37,841 nucleotides of DNA from G020353115 sp964389685 (GCA_964389685.1 CAYMFM010000035.1:1-37841), one strand, 5' to 3'. Positions 1 through 8,484 are shown, counted from the first letter of the stretch. Notes: a model not told the origin generated them from the letters alone. Made by a program: numbers and translations.

Positions 1-48
1 TAAGCAGCAAATGGTTTTTGAATTTGAAGTTACCTTCAGGGATCATGA

Positions 49-66
49 ATCCGCCAGTTGGCGGAT
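49..66. repeat. Hairpin, REP-like
   Basis: Perfect 7-bp arms (ATCCGCC and GGCGGAT) flank the loop AGTT. The stem is GC-rich in an AT-rich setting. There is no T-run after it, so it is more like a repetitive extragenic palindrome than a terminator. Confidence 0.5.
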
Positions 67-95
67 GAATAATCCCATCTTCCACATAATCCCCA

Positions 96-120
96 AAGGC
101 TGTCGCTTCGCGATGGCCTT
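96..120. repeat. Hairpin with internal loop, REP-like
   Basis: AAGGC (96-100) pairs with GCCTT (116-120) and TCGC (103-106) pairs with GCGA (110-113), with a symmetric TG/TG internal loop and a TTC loop. The following ATTTATTTTA is AT-rich but is not a clean T-run, so it could be a weak terminator of an upstream gene or a REP-like unit paired with the hairpin at 49-66. Confidence 0.45.
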
Positions 121-179
121 ATTTATTTTAGGGACGTTAAAAGCTCGTTTTTATAAGTACCTGAAATAAATTGGAAAAA

Positions 180-206
180 CCGGTGAAGGTGAGCACCTCA
201 AACCGG
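180..206. repeat. Hairpin with interrupted stem
   Basis: CCGGT (180-184) pairs with ACCGG (202-206), and GGT (188-190) pairs with ACC (195-197) around a GAGC loop, with unpaired gaa and tcaa between the two helices. Its role is unknown. It lies about 95 bases upstream of the small secreted protein gene and could be in its leader. Confidence 0.35.
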
Positions 207-301
207 GGTAAATTTCTTATCTTATTATCAGTAATACATTTATCTGCAAATTATTACTATTTAACTATTTTTAATGTTGAATAACCTTTATATGAAATAA
301 A

Positions 302-514
302 ATGAAGAAAATTATCTTTTCACTATTTCTATTGTTAATCACCAATGGTTCATTGGTTCAATCCTCTGAAATCGAACAGTTTTATTACGATTTTGATGTT
401 GATCCCGGTTGTGATAAGCAAGAGTTGTCACGAGCTGCAAGGACTTCTGTTGCACTTGAAACCCTGGAAAAACTTGCAAAAATTTTAGGGATTGAATACA
501 TCAGGATTTGTTGA
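302..514 (+). CDS. Small secreted protein of unknown function
   Basis: This 70-residue product begins MKKIIFSLFLLLI, a clear Sec signal peptide (positive start, hydrophobic core, probable cleavage near residues 20-22 after SLVQSS). The mature part is about 48 residues, acidic at first (EIEQFYYDFDVD), then a helix-like segment ending in a C-terminal cysteine. A second cysteine lies at CDKQEL, so a disulfide is possible. I recognise no family. The stop at 512-514 lies 23 bases before the preferred ATG of the glycoside hydrolase gene, so the two are probably co-transcribed. The convincing signal peptide is the main reason to treat it as real despite its size. Confidence 0.55.
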   Translation: MKKIIFSLFLLLITNGSLVQSSEIEQFYYDFDVDPGCDKQELSRAARTSVALETLEKLAKILGIEYIRIC

Positions 515-537
515 CCATTTTACATAAACTCCAACCG

Positions 538-3500
538 ATGAAAAAATCAAAAAAATTGTTGCTATTAGCAATCCCCATAGTGGTTCTGCTTTCATTAAGT
601 GATTGCTCTGTACAGGAAGAATATTACCCGGAAGGGGCGGTTACAAATTTCAGCGATTTAATGCAGGAATTTCCTGAACCTTCCAGGATCTATGGATCTG
701 CTCCATTTTATGTCTGGAACAGTGTCATAACCCGTGAGGGGATTGATTATGATATGAAGGCATTTAAAGAGGCAGGTTTTGGAGGGGTATTTATTCATCC
801 ACGTCCGGGTCTGATAACCGAATATCTATCCGACACATGGTTCGAACTGTTCCGATATGCTGTTGACAAGGGGAAGGAGCTGGACATGAATGTTTGGATA
901 TACGATGAAAACTCCTATCCGAGCGGTTTTGGCGGGGGGCATGTACCGGCACAGATGCCTGAATCCTATAACCAGGGACAGGGTCTGCAACCAATGGATA
1001 CAACCCTGATACCATCGAATTATGCTGATTATTTTTTAATCCTTAAAAAGGATAATGGGGAATACCTGGATGTCACATCTGTCGCTAACCAGGAGCAAGG
1101 GAATAAAGGTGAATATGTACTCTTCACAAAAACTTACTTAAAAAAATCAGACTGGTATGGAGGATGGACTTACGTTGATCTGCTCTATCCCGGCGTAACG
1201 GAGAAATTTATTGCGGTTACGATGACCGGATACGAAAAGATCGCAGGCGATGAGTTTGGTAAAACCATCCCGGGTGTGTTTACTGATGAACCACAAATTG
1301 CTTCTCCGGGGGGAATCAGATGGACACCTGATCTGTTTGCTGTTTTTGAGAGTCAATGGGGGTACGACTTAAAAATTAACCTGCCTTCACTCTATAAGGA
1401 GGTAGGGGAATGGGAAAAAATAAGACATAATTATACGCAAACTTTATTGAGTCTCTTCATTGAGAGATGGTCGGTACCACAATTTGAGTATTGCGAAAAG
1501 AAAGGTCTGGCCTTTACCGGACATTACTGGGAACACGGTTGGCCTAATATGCAGCATGGAGGCGATAACATGGCCATGTACGCCTATCATCAGATGCCAG
1601 GTATCGATATGCTATTTAATCAATTTAATGAGGATTCTCCCGAGGCACAGTTTGGCAATATTCGTTCGGTAAAAGAGTTAGCCAGCGCTGCCAATCAAAT
1701 GGGGCGCTGGCGGAAATTAAGTGAAACCTACGGTGGTGGCGGATGGGATTTAACTCTTGAAGATATGAAACGGCTGGGTGACTGGGAGTATGCTTTGGGC
1801 GTCAATTTCCTGAATCAGCACCTCTCTCACTATACCCTGGCTGGTGCCAGAAAATACGATTACCCTCCTTCCTTTACAACTCATTCACCCTGGTGGGAGA
1901 ATTATAAGTACCTGAATAATTACTTCAAACGGTTATCCCTGGCCCTTTCTTCCGGCAAACAGAAGAATAACATCCTGGTCCTTGAACCTACAACGTCCGC
2001 ATGGTTATATGATTCGTATGTTCGCGGTGGCAAAAACAGGCAGTTAGATACCATTGGTATAACTTTTCAACGATTTGTTACCCTGCTCGAAAAGAACCAG
2101 GTTGAATATGATTTGGGTTCAGAAGATATCATTAGGAAGCATGGTTCTGTTGAAGAAAATCAATTCAGGATCGGAAAATGCAGGTACGTAAAGATAGTAA
2201 TCCCTCCAATGACCGAGAATCTGAATCGATCCACCTTCCAGTTGCTCAAAGAGTTATCAGCTAACGGTGGTGAAATACTGGCATTTTCGACCCCAATCCT
2301 TATGGATGGCAGTCCCAGTGATGAGGTAGCTGCCTTATTTGACAAAGAACACAAAAATGTGCTTCATTTTTCAAAACTGTCAGATGAAGTACTGGCTGAT
2401 CATTTTGAAAATGATGGGGTGGAATTTGAACGGGTAACAGGAGGTGATCTGTACCATCATCGCAGGCTTCTGCAGGATGGTCAGATCATTTTCCTTGTAA
2501 ATTCAAGCCTTACAGAAGAAACTTCGGGCGTGTGTGTGGTTAAAGGGAAAGATGCCATCATGTTGAACCCCTTTACAGGTGAAGCTGCTGATTATGACGA
2601 GACCGTTGAAGGTAACAATATTCATATCTCCTTTTCATTGTATCCTGCTGAAAGCTTGTTGCTGTATGTCTCTGATTCAAAAACTAAAGGATATGCAACT
2701 GTAGTGGGAAAAGACAAGCAGACTCTGATACCGGCAATATCAGGTATTGAAGTAAAACGTGAAAGAGACAATGTTTTAACCATCGATTTCTGTGATTTGA
2801 CCCTTTCCGGTAAAACGGTACGGGATATGAATGTCTATGATGCAGGGATGAAGGTATTTATCGAAAATGGATTTCAAAATGGTAATCCATGGAATCACTC
2901 AGTTCAGTATAAAAAATCAGTCTTGGACCTTGGTAATTTTACAGAAGAAAGCGGGTTTACAGCGACATACAAGTTTACCGCTTCCGGCAAATTTGATTAT
3001 TCAAACTTCAGGGCGGTTGTTGAAAGGCCTCAGCTGTGGAGCGTTTCAATCAATGATCATGTGGTAGATCCCGAACCCGGGGAGTGGTGGCTCGATCGCT
3101 CTTTTGGTGTCTTTACCATAGGCAGATGGATTAAACAAGGGGAGAATAGCATTTCAGTGCAATGCTATCCGATGAAAATCCATGCAGAGATAGAACCGGT
3201 TTACATCCTTGGCAATTTCTCGGTCATTCCGGCAGAAAAAGGGTGGATCATAGAGGCCCCTCCTGAAACATTGAATCCGGGTAGCTGGAAAGATCAAGGT
3301 ATGCCTTTCTACTCCTGGGGTGTTCTGTATAAAAAGGCTTTTAACGTTCAACAGAATTCAGGATATTATTACGTTGAGTTAGGTAAATGGAGTGGTACGG
3401 TAGCAGAAGTAATTGTGAATGGGAAATCTGCAGGAACCATTGTCCTTCATTCAGACAGGGTGGATGTTACTGATTTTATTGATGCAGGGATCAATAACGT

Positions 3501-3672
3501 TGAAGTGAAAATTATCGGGAGTTTTAAAAATCTTCTTGGACCTCACCACAATAACCCTGAACCTGGAATAGCCAGTCCCTGGCATTGGCGCAATGTAAAA
3601 GTTTATCCTGCAGGAGAGAATTATCAAATGCTGGATTATGGGTTAACGGGTGACATATATTTGTTTAATTGA
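538..3672 (+). CDS. Large exported glycoside hydrolase, GH106-like
   Basis: The product is about 1044 residues from the ATG at 538. A TTG start at 508 would be in frame but would overlap the previous gene and put ten residues in front of a good signal peptide (MKKSKKLLLLAIPIVVLLSL). The cysteine in SDCSVQEE, with acidic residues after it, suggests a Bacteroidota surface lipoprotein, although Asp just before the Cys is unusual. Family-like motifs are YDENSYPSGFGGG (near residue 122), TDEPQ (near 250), GHYWEHGWP (near 328), SETYGGGGWDLT (near 395) and EPTTSAW. The last 250 residues look like GH2-type sugar-binding beta-sandwiches. This architecture is typical of alpha-L-rhamnosidase-like GH106 relatives. 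The substrate is inferred to be a rhamnose-containing plant or algal glycan. Catalytic residues are not assigned with certainty; E251 and E396 are candidates. It lies 72 bases before a second GH106 gene. Confidence 0.75.
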   Translation: MKKSKKLLLLAIPIVVLLSLSDCSVQEEYYPEGAVTNFSDLMQEFPEPSRIYGSAPFYVWNSVITREGIDYDMKAFKEAGFGGVFIHPRPGLITEYLSDTWFELFRYAVDKGKELDMNVWIYDENSYPSGFGGGHVPAQMPESYNQGQGLQPMDTTLIPSNYADYFLILKKDNGEYLDVTSVANQEQGNKGEYVLFTKTYLKKSDWYGGWTYVDLLYPGVTEKFIAVTMTGYEKIAGDEFGKTIPGVFTDEPQIASPGGIRWTPDLFAVFESQWGYDLKINLPSLYKEVGEWEKIRHNYTQTLLSLFIERWSVPQFEYCEKKGLAFTGHYWEHGWPNMQHGGDNMAMYAYHQMPGIDMLFNQFNEDSPEAQFGNIRSVKELASAANQMGRWRKLSETYGGGGWDLTLEDMKRLGDWEYALGVNFLNQHLSHYTLAGARKYDYPPSFTTHSPWWENYKYLNNYFKRLSLALSSGKQKNNILVLEPTTSAWLYDSYVRGGKNRQLDTIGITFQRFVTLLEKNQVEYDLGSEDIIRKHGSVEENQFRIGKCRYVKIVIPPMTENLNRSTFQLLKELSANGGEILAFSTPILMDGSPSDEVAALFDKEHKNVLHFSKLSDEVLADHFENDGVEFERVTGGDLYHHRRLLQDGQIIFLVNSSLTEETSGVCVVKGKDAIMLNPFTGEAADYDETVEGNNIHISFSLYPAESLLLYVSDSKTKGYATVVGKDKQTLIPAISGIEVKRERDNVLTIDFCDLTLSGKTVRDMNVYDAGMKVFIENGFQNGNPWNHSVQYKKSVLDLGNFTEESGFTATYKFTASGKFDYSNFRAVVERPQLWSVSINDHVVDPEPGEWWLDRSFGVFTIGRWIKQGENSISVQCYPMKIHAEIEPVYILGNFSVIPAEKGWIIEAPPETLNPGSWKDQGMPFYSWGVLYKKAFNVQQNSGYYYVELGKWSGTVAEVIVNGKSAGTIVLHSDRVDVTDFIDAGINNVEVKIIGSFKNLLGPHHNNPEPGIASPWHWRNVKVYPAGENYQMLDYGLTGDIYLFN

Positions 3673-3744
3673 TAGGGTGTTTTTGCTCTTTATATTTGCA
3701 TTTGCATTCCTGGTTATACACATAAAACCCTGAAAGAAGCTATC

Positions 3745-6700
3745 ATGAAACTCAGATTGTTGATCCTGGCGTTTGTTTTTGGAACCTCATGTTCTGTTGA
3801 CACTGTTTCAAGATTGAAAGAACAATTTCATAATCCTCCTGATGATGCGCGCCCCGGCGTATACTGGTACTTTATGGATGGGAACCTGAACGGTGCAGAG
3901 ATGACAGCCGACCTTGAGTCAATGAAAGAAGCCGGTCTGGGGAACCTTATTTTTCTCGAGGTGAATGTGGGGATGCCCAGGGGTCCGGTGGATTTCATGA
4001 GTGAAGAGTGGCAGGACCTGTTTGCCCATGCTGTTCATGAAGCGGAACGCCTGGGGATTGACATTACGGTCGGTTCCGGTCCGGGCTGGTCCGGCAGCGG
4101 AGGACCATGGGTTGAACCCAGCCAATCCATGCAGCACCTGGTATTCAGTGAGACAGAAACCACGGGGCCTGGAAAGTTCGACAGGGTACTCCCGTTGCCG
4201 GAACAGCGCTCCACGATATGGAACAAAATGAGCAATCCCTTCTACGAAGATGTGCTGGTGTATGCGTTTCCAAGCTGTAAACCAATCATTCCTGATATCA
4301 ATGAAAAGGCGCTCTACGAAAGGGACCCGTACTCATCGAAAGCCGGGGTAAAACCCTATCTGCCCTCACGGGCTGTCTATCAGGAACCTGAAGATGAAGA
4401 GATCATTTCTACCGGAGAGATCATTGACCTTACCCAGGATCTTGATTCAGACGGTCGTCTGCAGGGGGATGTTCCCGAGGGTGACTGGACGATTGTGCGT
4501 ATGGGACGGCGTACAACAGGAGCCAGCAGCCGCCCTGCTCCTAAGCCCGGATTGGGCCTTGAATGCGACAAGTTCGATAGCCTGGCTTTGAATGAGCATT
4601 TTAAGAACTATTATGCAAGGTTGCTTGATAAGGTTGGCCCACGAAAGGGGAATCATGGATGGACTACAATACATATCGATAGCTGGGAGATGGGTGCACA
4701 GAACTGGACACATAGGTTCAGGGAGGAGTTCAGGGAACGGCGGGGGTACGATCCCAATCCATACTTTCTTACCTATACCGGGCGTGTGGTCGAGAGCCTG
4801 GAAATCTCGGAACGTTTTCTCTGGGATGTTCGCCTGACAGCCCAGGAGCTGGTTCTGGAAAACCACGCCAGTCACCTGAAAAAACTGGGTCGGGAACACG
4901 GTTTTGAACTATCCATTGAACCCTACGATATGAATCCCACAGCTGATCTGGATCTTGGTGCGATTGCGGATATTCCCATGTGCGAATTCTGGAGTGACGG
5001 TTACGGATTTGAAACATCGTACAGTTGCATTGAAGCCACTTCCATTGCCCATACCATGGGTAGGTCAATCGTTTCTGCTGAAGCATTTACTGCCGATTCC
5101 GGGGAAGGCTGGAGGCAATACCCATGGTCGATGAAGAACCAGGGGGATTGGGCTTTCTGTATGGGTATCAACCGTTTTGTTTACCACACCTTTGTCCACA
5201 AACCACTTGGCAATGAATACCGGCCCGGAATGACCATGGGGCCCTACGGAGTGCATTGGGACCGGGGACAGACCTGGTGGCCCATGGTAAAGGATTACCA
5301 CCGCTATATCACCCGCTGTTCCCACCTGCTGCGCCAGGGCATAACAGTGTCTGATATCCTATACCTTACTCCCGAAGGAGCACCACATATTTTTCGTCCT
5401 CCTGCCAGTGCTTTGGAGGGTAGTACCCTCCCGGATAAAAAGGGGTATGACTTTGACGGATGTTCACCCAACATCCTGATGACAAGGGCTGAAGTACGGA
5501 ATGGCAGGATCGTATTTCCAGGAGGAGCTTCTTACCATTTGCTGGTTTTACCTCAATGTGAAACCATGACGCCGAAACTCCTCTCCAAAATAGAGACACT
5601 GGTTAACGCTGGCGCCACGATTGTTGGTTCACCTCCAATCAAATCTCCCAGCTTGTCTAACTACCCGGCATGCGATACCGAGGTTCAATCACGGGCAAAG
5701 AAGATCTGGGGAGAATTAGAAGCGCCAAACGATATAACCATGCGCAGCTATGGACAGGGCACTATTTACTGGGGTGGCGTTTTTTCACCCACAGCCGTCG
5801 ATACTCCCGGAGAAAACCATGTGGGTTTATCGGGATCCTCCGGGAGTGCCATCACAACGCTCTATCCTCACTATGACGATATTGCACTCCTGTTAAAGAA
5901 TATGGAGGTGCATGAGGATTTTACGTCCACCGGTCCTGTTCGATACGAACATCGAAAAACGGATGAACTGGAGATATACTTTTTATCCAACAGGTCGGGT
6001 AAACCAATTCAGGTGAATTGCACATTCAGGGTTAATGAAAGGCAACCGGAATTGTGGCATCCGGTGAACGGTAAGATACGACCCCTTCCCCAATACAGGA
6101 GCGACAACGGTTTGACAACCATTCCCATGAAATTTGACGCGTACGAGAGTTATTTTGTTGTCTTTCCCTGCAACCTTTCATCAAAACGGTCGAAAGACAC
6201 AAGCAGTGTGAATTTTCATGATGCAACACCCGTTGCAACATTGAATGGTCCCTGGGACATCTCTTTTGATACAAGGTGGGGTGGTCCGGATAATGTTACC
6301 TTTGACACGCTTACGGATTGGACCAGGAGAGACGAACGAGGAATCAAGTACTACTCGGGTATCGCAACCTACCGAAAGAGCTTCGATCTTCCCCCGGGTA
6401 AGGAAACCAGCGGTACTTTATACCTCGATCTCGGAAAAGTTCACGATATAGCCCGGGTAAAACTGAATGAAAAGGAGGTTGGTGTAGTCTGGTGCGCACC
6501 GTGGCGGATTGAGATAACTGACGCCGTCAAAACCGGGGTCAATTACCTGGAGATCAAGGTGGCTAACCGCTGGCCCAACCGTCTCATCGGCGATCAACAG
6601 GATCCGGATAGAGATGTGAGAACCGCCCAATGGCCTTCGGGTCTACTGGGTGGAAGGGAATATAAGACTGGCCGTTACACCTTTGCCACCAGCAAAGGTT

Positions 6701-6762
6701 ACAATGAACTTCTGCCCTCCGGCCTGCTTGGTCCGGTCCGGATTATGGTTCAGCAGAAATGA
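3745..6762 (+). CDS. GH106 family alpha-L-rhamnosidase
   Basis: This 1005-residue protein begins with a lipoprotein-like signal (MKLRLLILAFVFGTSC). It shows strong GH106 landmarks: PGVYWYFMDGNLNGAEMTAD near residue 36, HIDSWEMGAQNW at 310-321, EPYDMNPTADLDLG from E392, CEFWSDG near 413, AEAFTADSGEGW from about 445, and GQTWWPMVKDYHRY. Conserved acidic residues E315, E392, E414 and E446 are catalytic or calcium-site candidates, but I cannot say which. The C-terminal 180 residues form a GH2-like sugar-binding domain (LDLGKVHDIARVKLNEKEVG). GH106 enzymes remove terminal alpha-L-rhamnose from glycans such as rhamnogalacturonan by inversion. The gene is probably co-transcribed with the hydrolase upstream. 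A TAnnTTTG match at 3691-3698 could give it an extra promoter, though no -33 element is evident. No SusC/SusD pair is present nearby, so this is not a full polysaccharide utilisation locus in view. Confidence 0.87.
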   Translation: MKLRLLILAFVFGTSCSVDTVSRLKEQFHNPPDDARPGVYWYFMDGNLNGAEMTADLESMKEAGLGNLIFLEVNVGMPRGPVDFMSEEWQDLFAHAVHEAERLGIDITVGSGPGWSGSGGPWVEPSQSMQHLVFSETETTGPGKFDRVLPLPEQRSTIWNKMSNPFYEDVLVYAFPSCKPIIPDINEKALYERDPYSSKAGVKPYLPSRAVYQEPEDEEIISTGEIIDLTQDLDSDGRLQGDVPEGDWTIVRMGRRTTGASSRPAPKPGLGLECDKFDSLALNEHFKNYYARLLDKVGPRKGNHGWTTIHIDSWEMGAQNWTHRFREEFRERRGYDPNPYFLTYTGRVVESLEISERFLWDVRLTAQELVLENHASHLKKLGREHGFELSIEPYDMNPTADLDLGAIADIPMCEFWSDGYGFETSYSCIEATSIAHTMGRSIVSAEAFTADSGEGWRQYPWSMKNQGDWAFCMGINRFVYHTFVHKPLGNEYRPGMTMGPYGVHWDRGQTWWPMVKDYHRYITRCSHLLRQGITVSDILYLTPEGAPHIFRPPASALEGSTLPDKKGYDFDGCSPNILMTRAEVRNGRIVFPGGASYHLLVLPQCETMTPKLLSKIETLVNAGATIVGSPPIKSPSLSNYPACDTEVQSRAKKIWGELEAPNDITMRSYGQGTIYWGGVFSPTAVDTPGENHVGLSGSSGSAITTLYPHYDDIALLLKNMEVHEDFTSTGPVRYEHRKTDELEIYFLSNRSGKPIQVNCTFRVNERQPELWHPVNGKIRPLPQYRSDNGLTTIPMKFDAYESYFVVFPCNLSSKRSKDTSSVNFHDATPVATLNGPWDISFDTRWGGPDNVTFDTLTDWTRRDERGIKYYSGIATYRKSFDLPPGKETSGTLYLDLGKVHDIARVKLNEKEVGVVWCAPWRIEITDAVKTGVNYLEIKVANRWPNRLIGDQQDPDRDVRTAQWPSGLLGGREYKTGRYTFATSKGYNELLPSGLLGPVRIMVQQK

Positions 6763-7047
6763 GCTACCCCTATTCATTCCAAATGGAATTCAGAAAATAG
6801 TGACAGTTTCAAAAAAATGATGACAAAAAAATGGTGACAGCTAAAAAATGGTGACAGCTTCCTATTTTTTATTATACGATATTATTATCTTATATAACTG
6901 TTATATTGATACTTATAGCATTTTATCATAATTTTTAATATTTTATTAACCTACTGTTATCCAGCTATTTAAGTTTATTAAAATAGGAAGCTGTCACCAT
7001 TTTTTTATTGAATCATTTCAGAAGAGATGCTCTGTAAAATGGATTAT
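6763..7047. other. Convergent intergenic region with repeats
   Basis: This gap separates two convergent genes. It has a short hairpin just after the rhamnosidase gene (ATTCCA 6776-6781 and TGGAAT 6784-6789), then four imperfect copies of a short aatggtgacagct-like word between 6796 and 6860, then the inverted-repeat element at 6843-7005. No coding potential was seen. No classic terminator with a T-run was found for either gene. Confidence 0.6.
6843..7005. mobile_element. MITE-like element with perfect 26-bp terminal inverted repeats
   Basis: Bases 6843-6868 and 6980-7005 are perfect reverse complements over 26 bases; the core is ATGGTGACAGCTTCCTATTT. The 111 bases between them are about 80-85 percent A+T and contain no ORF. 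Partial copies of the left end (gtgacag words) lie immediately to the left, from 6799. A non-coding, 163-bp unit with long perfect inverted ends fits a MITE or a transposase-less insertion sequence remnant. The ends also resemble the GGTAG-TGTCCCTATTT repeats elsewhere in the window. No clear target-site duplication was found. As RNA, it could fold and act as a bidirectional terminator between the convergent genes. Confidence 0.55.
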
Positions 7048-8316
7048 CTAATTTCCAAACCTTGGATTGACAATGTTGTTATAAATGGCCCCGAATGTAT
7101 AGGTAAGGCCTACACCGAAATCGTAATTGTATTCGGTTTCCAGCTCCCTCAATCGCAATAAAACTTCAGTTTCAGACAATTCACCTTTCACGAGGGATAA
7201 TTGATCGTGAATCCTTCCAACGTCTCCGTACAGGCTCAGAGACAGCCCTTTAATGATCCTTACATGTAGAGATCCCTCCAATACCAGTCTGTTCTTTGAA
7301 AAATCATGTAGGTAATTTGAAGCTTCCAGGGAAACATTAACCGAACCCCATTTCTCCTGTACCATAAAAGCCAGAAGCAATTGCTGGTGCATCCGGTTTT
7401 CACCAATCATGTTATAGATGGTCGTATCATTATAGGTAAGAAAGTTAAATCCAAGACCATAGAGTATTCTCAACTGGCGGTGATTCGATTCTGAATAGGG
7501 GAAAATATCATATTCAGCGGCGGGATATATATCGTAACTGTACTTCAGGTTACCATAGGTGGAAGTTCTGAAACTCAAGTAAACTCCTGTTGACCAGTGG
7601 TTGGAGAGGCTTTTGACGAGAAGGTTATCAAAATGGATCGATTCTCTTATGGCTACAATCGTTGTATCTTCAGAGATGTATTTGGATCGCCTCATTTCGT
7701 AGTCAAGATCGGATTCAAATTTCCAATCCGGAGTGATTTTCCTGGCATTGATGGAACTTTCCAGGTCAAACAACTTATAGGACTTCTCACCTTCATATTC
7801 CGGATTGATATCCAATTCAAAAACCCAGTTATTCCAACGGTCAACCACCACCTCATCTTCTTTCTCTTCTTCATGGATAATTTCTATCTCATTGATCAAC
7901 GGGCTTCTTGCCACATACCGCATTAACCCGATTTTAAGCATCCTGGTCCTGCCATACCGGATATTGTCGCTGGTATCATCCGGGCTGGATGCATAGGTGA
8001 GCGTGTCATTCACTCCCTTGAAATCATATTGTCCCTGGAAGAAAAAGGTATATTGATCACCCCCACTCCCTGTTTCCTGTTGCGTTTCAAGGATATAGAC
8101 CTGAGCATCCCGGGTGTCTCTGACATAATTCACGTAGGGGATCTCCCGCCGGATGTAATCCATGTCACAATAATGGCAGTCAATGAATATTTTTATGGCA
8201 TTTTCCCGTTTTACAGAGTCCGATGAAACAATATCTTGTCCTGCAGATTTACCACTGCAAAAAAACAATAAATTCATGCTGAGCATCAATAGCGCGATGG
8301 TATTGGAATTTTTCAT
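7048..8316 (-). CDS. Outer-membrane beta-barrel protein with CHYCD motif, unknown function
   Basis: The product is about 422 residues from the ATG at 8316, which starts a good signal peptide (MKNSNTIALLMLSMNLLFFC). An upstream ATG at 8379 would place 21 unrelated residues before it and would lie on the promoter, so it is rejected. After the signal comes a conserved-looking block, FIDCHYCDMDYIRREIPYV followed by NYVRDTRDAQVYIL, then an acidic stretch (HEEEKEDEVVVDRWNNW). The second half alternates aromatic and polar residues with repeated Tyr/Phe-ending strands and ends in a strand plus PRFGN, as in small outer-membrane barrels. I recall similar Bacteroidota hypotheticals with the CHYCD block but know no function. 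The CxxC could bind metal or form a disulfide. The gene stands alone, convergent with the rhamnosidase gene. Confidence 0.75.
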   Translation of the reverse strand: MKNSNTIALLMLSMNLLFFCSGKSAGQDIVSSDSVKRENAIKIFIDCHYCDMDYIRREIPYVNYVRDTRDAQVYILETQQETGSGGDQYTFFFQGQYDFKGVNDTLTYASSPDDTSDNIRYGRTRMLKIGLMRYVARSPLINEIEIIHEEEKEDEVVVDRWNNWVFELDINPEYEGEKSYKLFDLESSINARKITPDWKFESDLDYEMRRSKYISEDTTIVAIRESIHFDNLLVKSLSNHWSTGVYLSFRTSTYGNLKYSYDIYPAAEYDIFPYSESNHRQLRILYGLGFNFLTYNDTTIYNMIGENRMHQQLLLAFMVQEKWGSVNVSLEASNYLHDFSKNRLVLEGSLHVRIIKGLSLSLYGDVGRIHDQLSLVKGELSETEVLLRLRELETEYNYDFGVGLTYTFGAIYNNIVNPRFGN

Positions 8317-8363
8317 AGATAAAGAATTTTGTTGATTAGTGAAGGTTGTTAATATAACTATGT

Positions 8364-8371
8364 CAAAACTA
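8364..8371 (-). promoter_or_regulatory. Candidate -7 promoter box for the outer-membrane protein gene
   Basis: Read on the minus strand this is TAGTTTTG, an exact match to the Bacteroidota -7 consensus TAnnTTTG. It lies 47 bases upstream of the ATG at 8316, giving a plausible leader of about 40 bases. A clear -33 TTTG at the usual distance was not found; a palindrome occupies that region instead. Confidence 0.45.
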
Positions 8372-8380
8372 TAATCCAAA

Positions 8381-8399
8381 TCTTAAGGAATTCTTAAGA
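8381..8399. promoter_or_regulatory. Palindromic operator candidate
   Basis: TCTTAAGGAATTCTTAAGA has perfect 7-bp arms (8381-8387 and 8393-8399) around GAATT. It starts 9 bases upstream of the candidate -7 box at 8364-8371 and so covers the -33 region of the outer-membrane protein gene. That position is typical for a dimeric regulator. No regulator gene is adjacent, and the regulator is unknown. Confidence 0.4.
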
Positions 8400-8459
8400 G
8401 ACTATTATTGGGGGCCTTTTCCAAAAATCCCATCTTATTGTCTGTCCCATTGAAAAATT

Positions 8460-8484
8460 TTAAATCGGTAGCTGTCCCTATTTA
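8460..8484. repeat. Dispersed 25-bp repeat, copy 1
   Basis: This 25-base word, containing GGTAGCTGTCCCTATTTA, recurs at 29670-29694 with two C/T differences. A shorter related word (TCTGTCCCATT) lies just upstream at 8441-8451. The word resembles the ends of the element at 6843-7005 (GGTGACAGCTTCCTATTT). It may be a REP-type repeat or an insertion-sequence end, but no transposase is present in the window. Confidence 0.5.

Larger units (their letters stand above)
1..301. other. Left-edge region without a convincing gene
   Basis: This stretch precedes the first gene. It holds three separate hairpins, at 49-66, 96-120 and 180-206, which suggests repeat-type intergenic DNA. One plus-strand frame stays open from base 2 to a TAA at 167-169 and could be the last 55 codons of a gene cut by the window edge. 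Two of the hairpins lie inside that frame and the peptide matches no family I know, so I do not call it a gene. No exact Bacteroidota -7 box (TAnnTTTG) is visible in the last 70 bases before the gene at 302. Confidence 0.5.

Noticed and set aside
2..169. Plus-strand frame open from the window edge (about 55 codons), possibly the end of a gene
   Set aside because: The peptide matches no family I know and the frame contains two hairpins; it may be real, but cannot be supported without sequence to the left.
3691..3698. TATATTTG as a separate promoter for the second hydrolase
   Set aside because: It fits TAnnTTTG, but no -33 element is seen and the 72-base gap fits co-transcription; mentioned only in the gene entry.
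4447..4899. 150-codon minus-strand frame
   Set aside because: It lies entirely antisense to the GH106 gene and has no start context or recognisable domain.
302..6762. A complete polysaccharide utilisation locus
   Set aside because: There is no SusC/SusD pair or dedicated regulator beside the two hydrolases; the TonB/DUF4249 operon is 16 kb away and of a different type.
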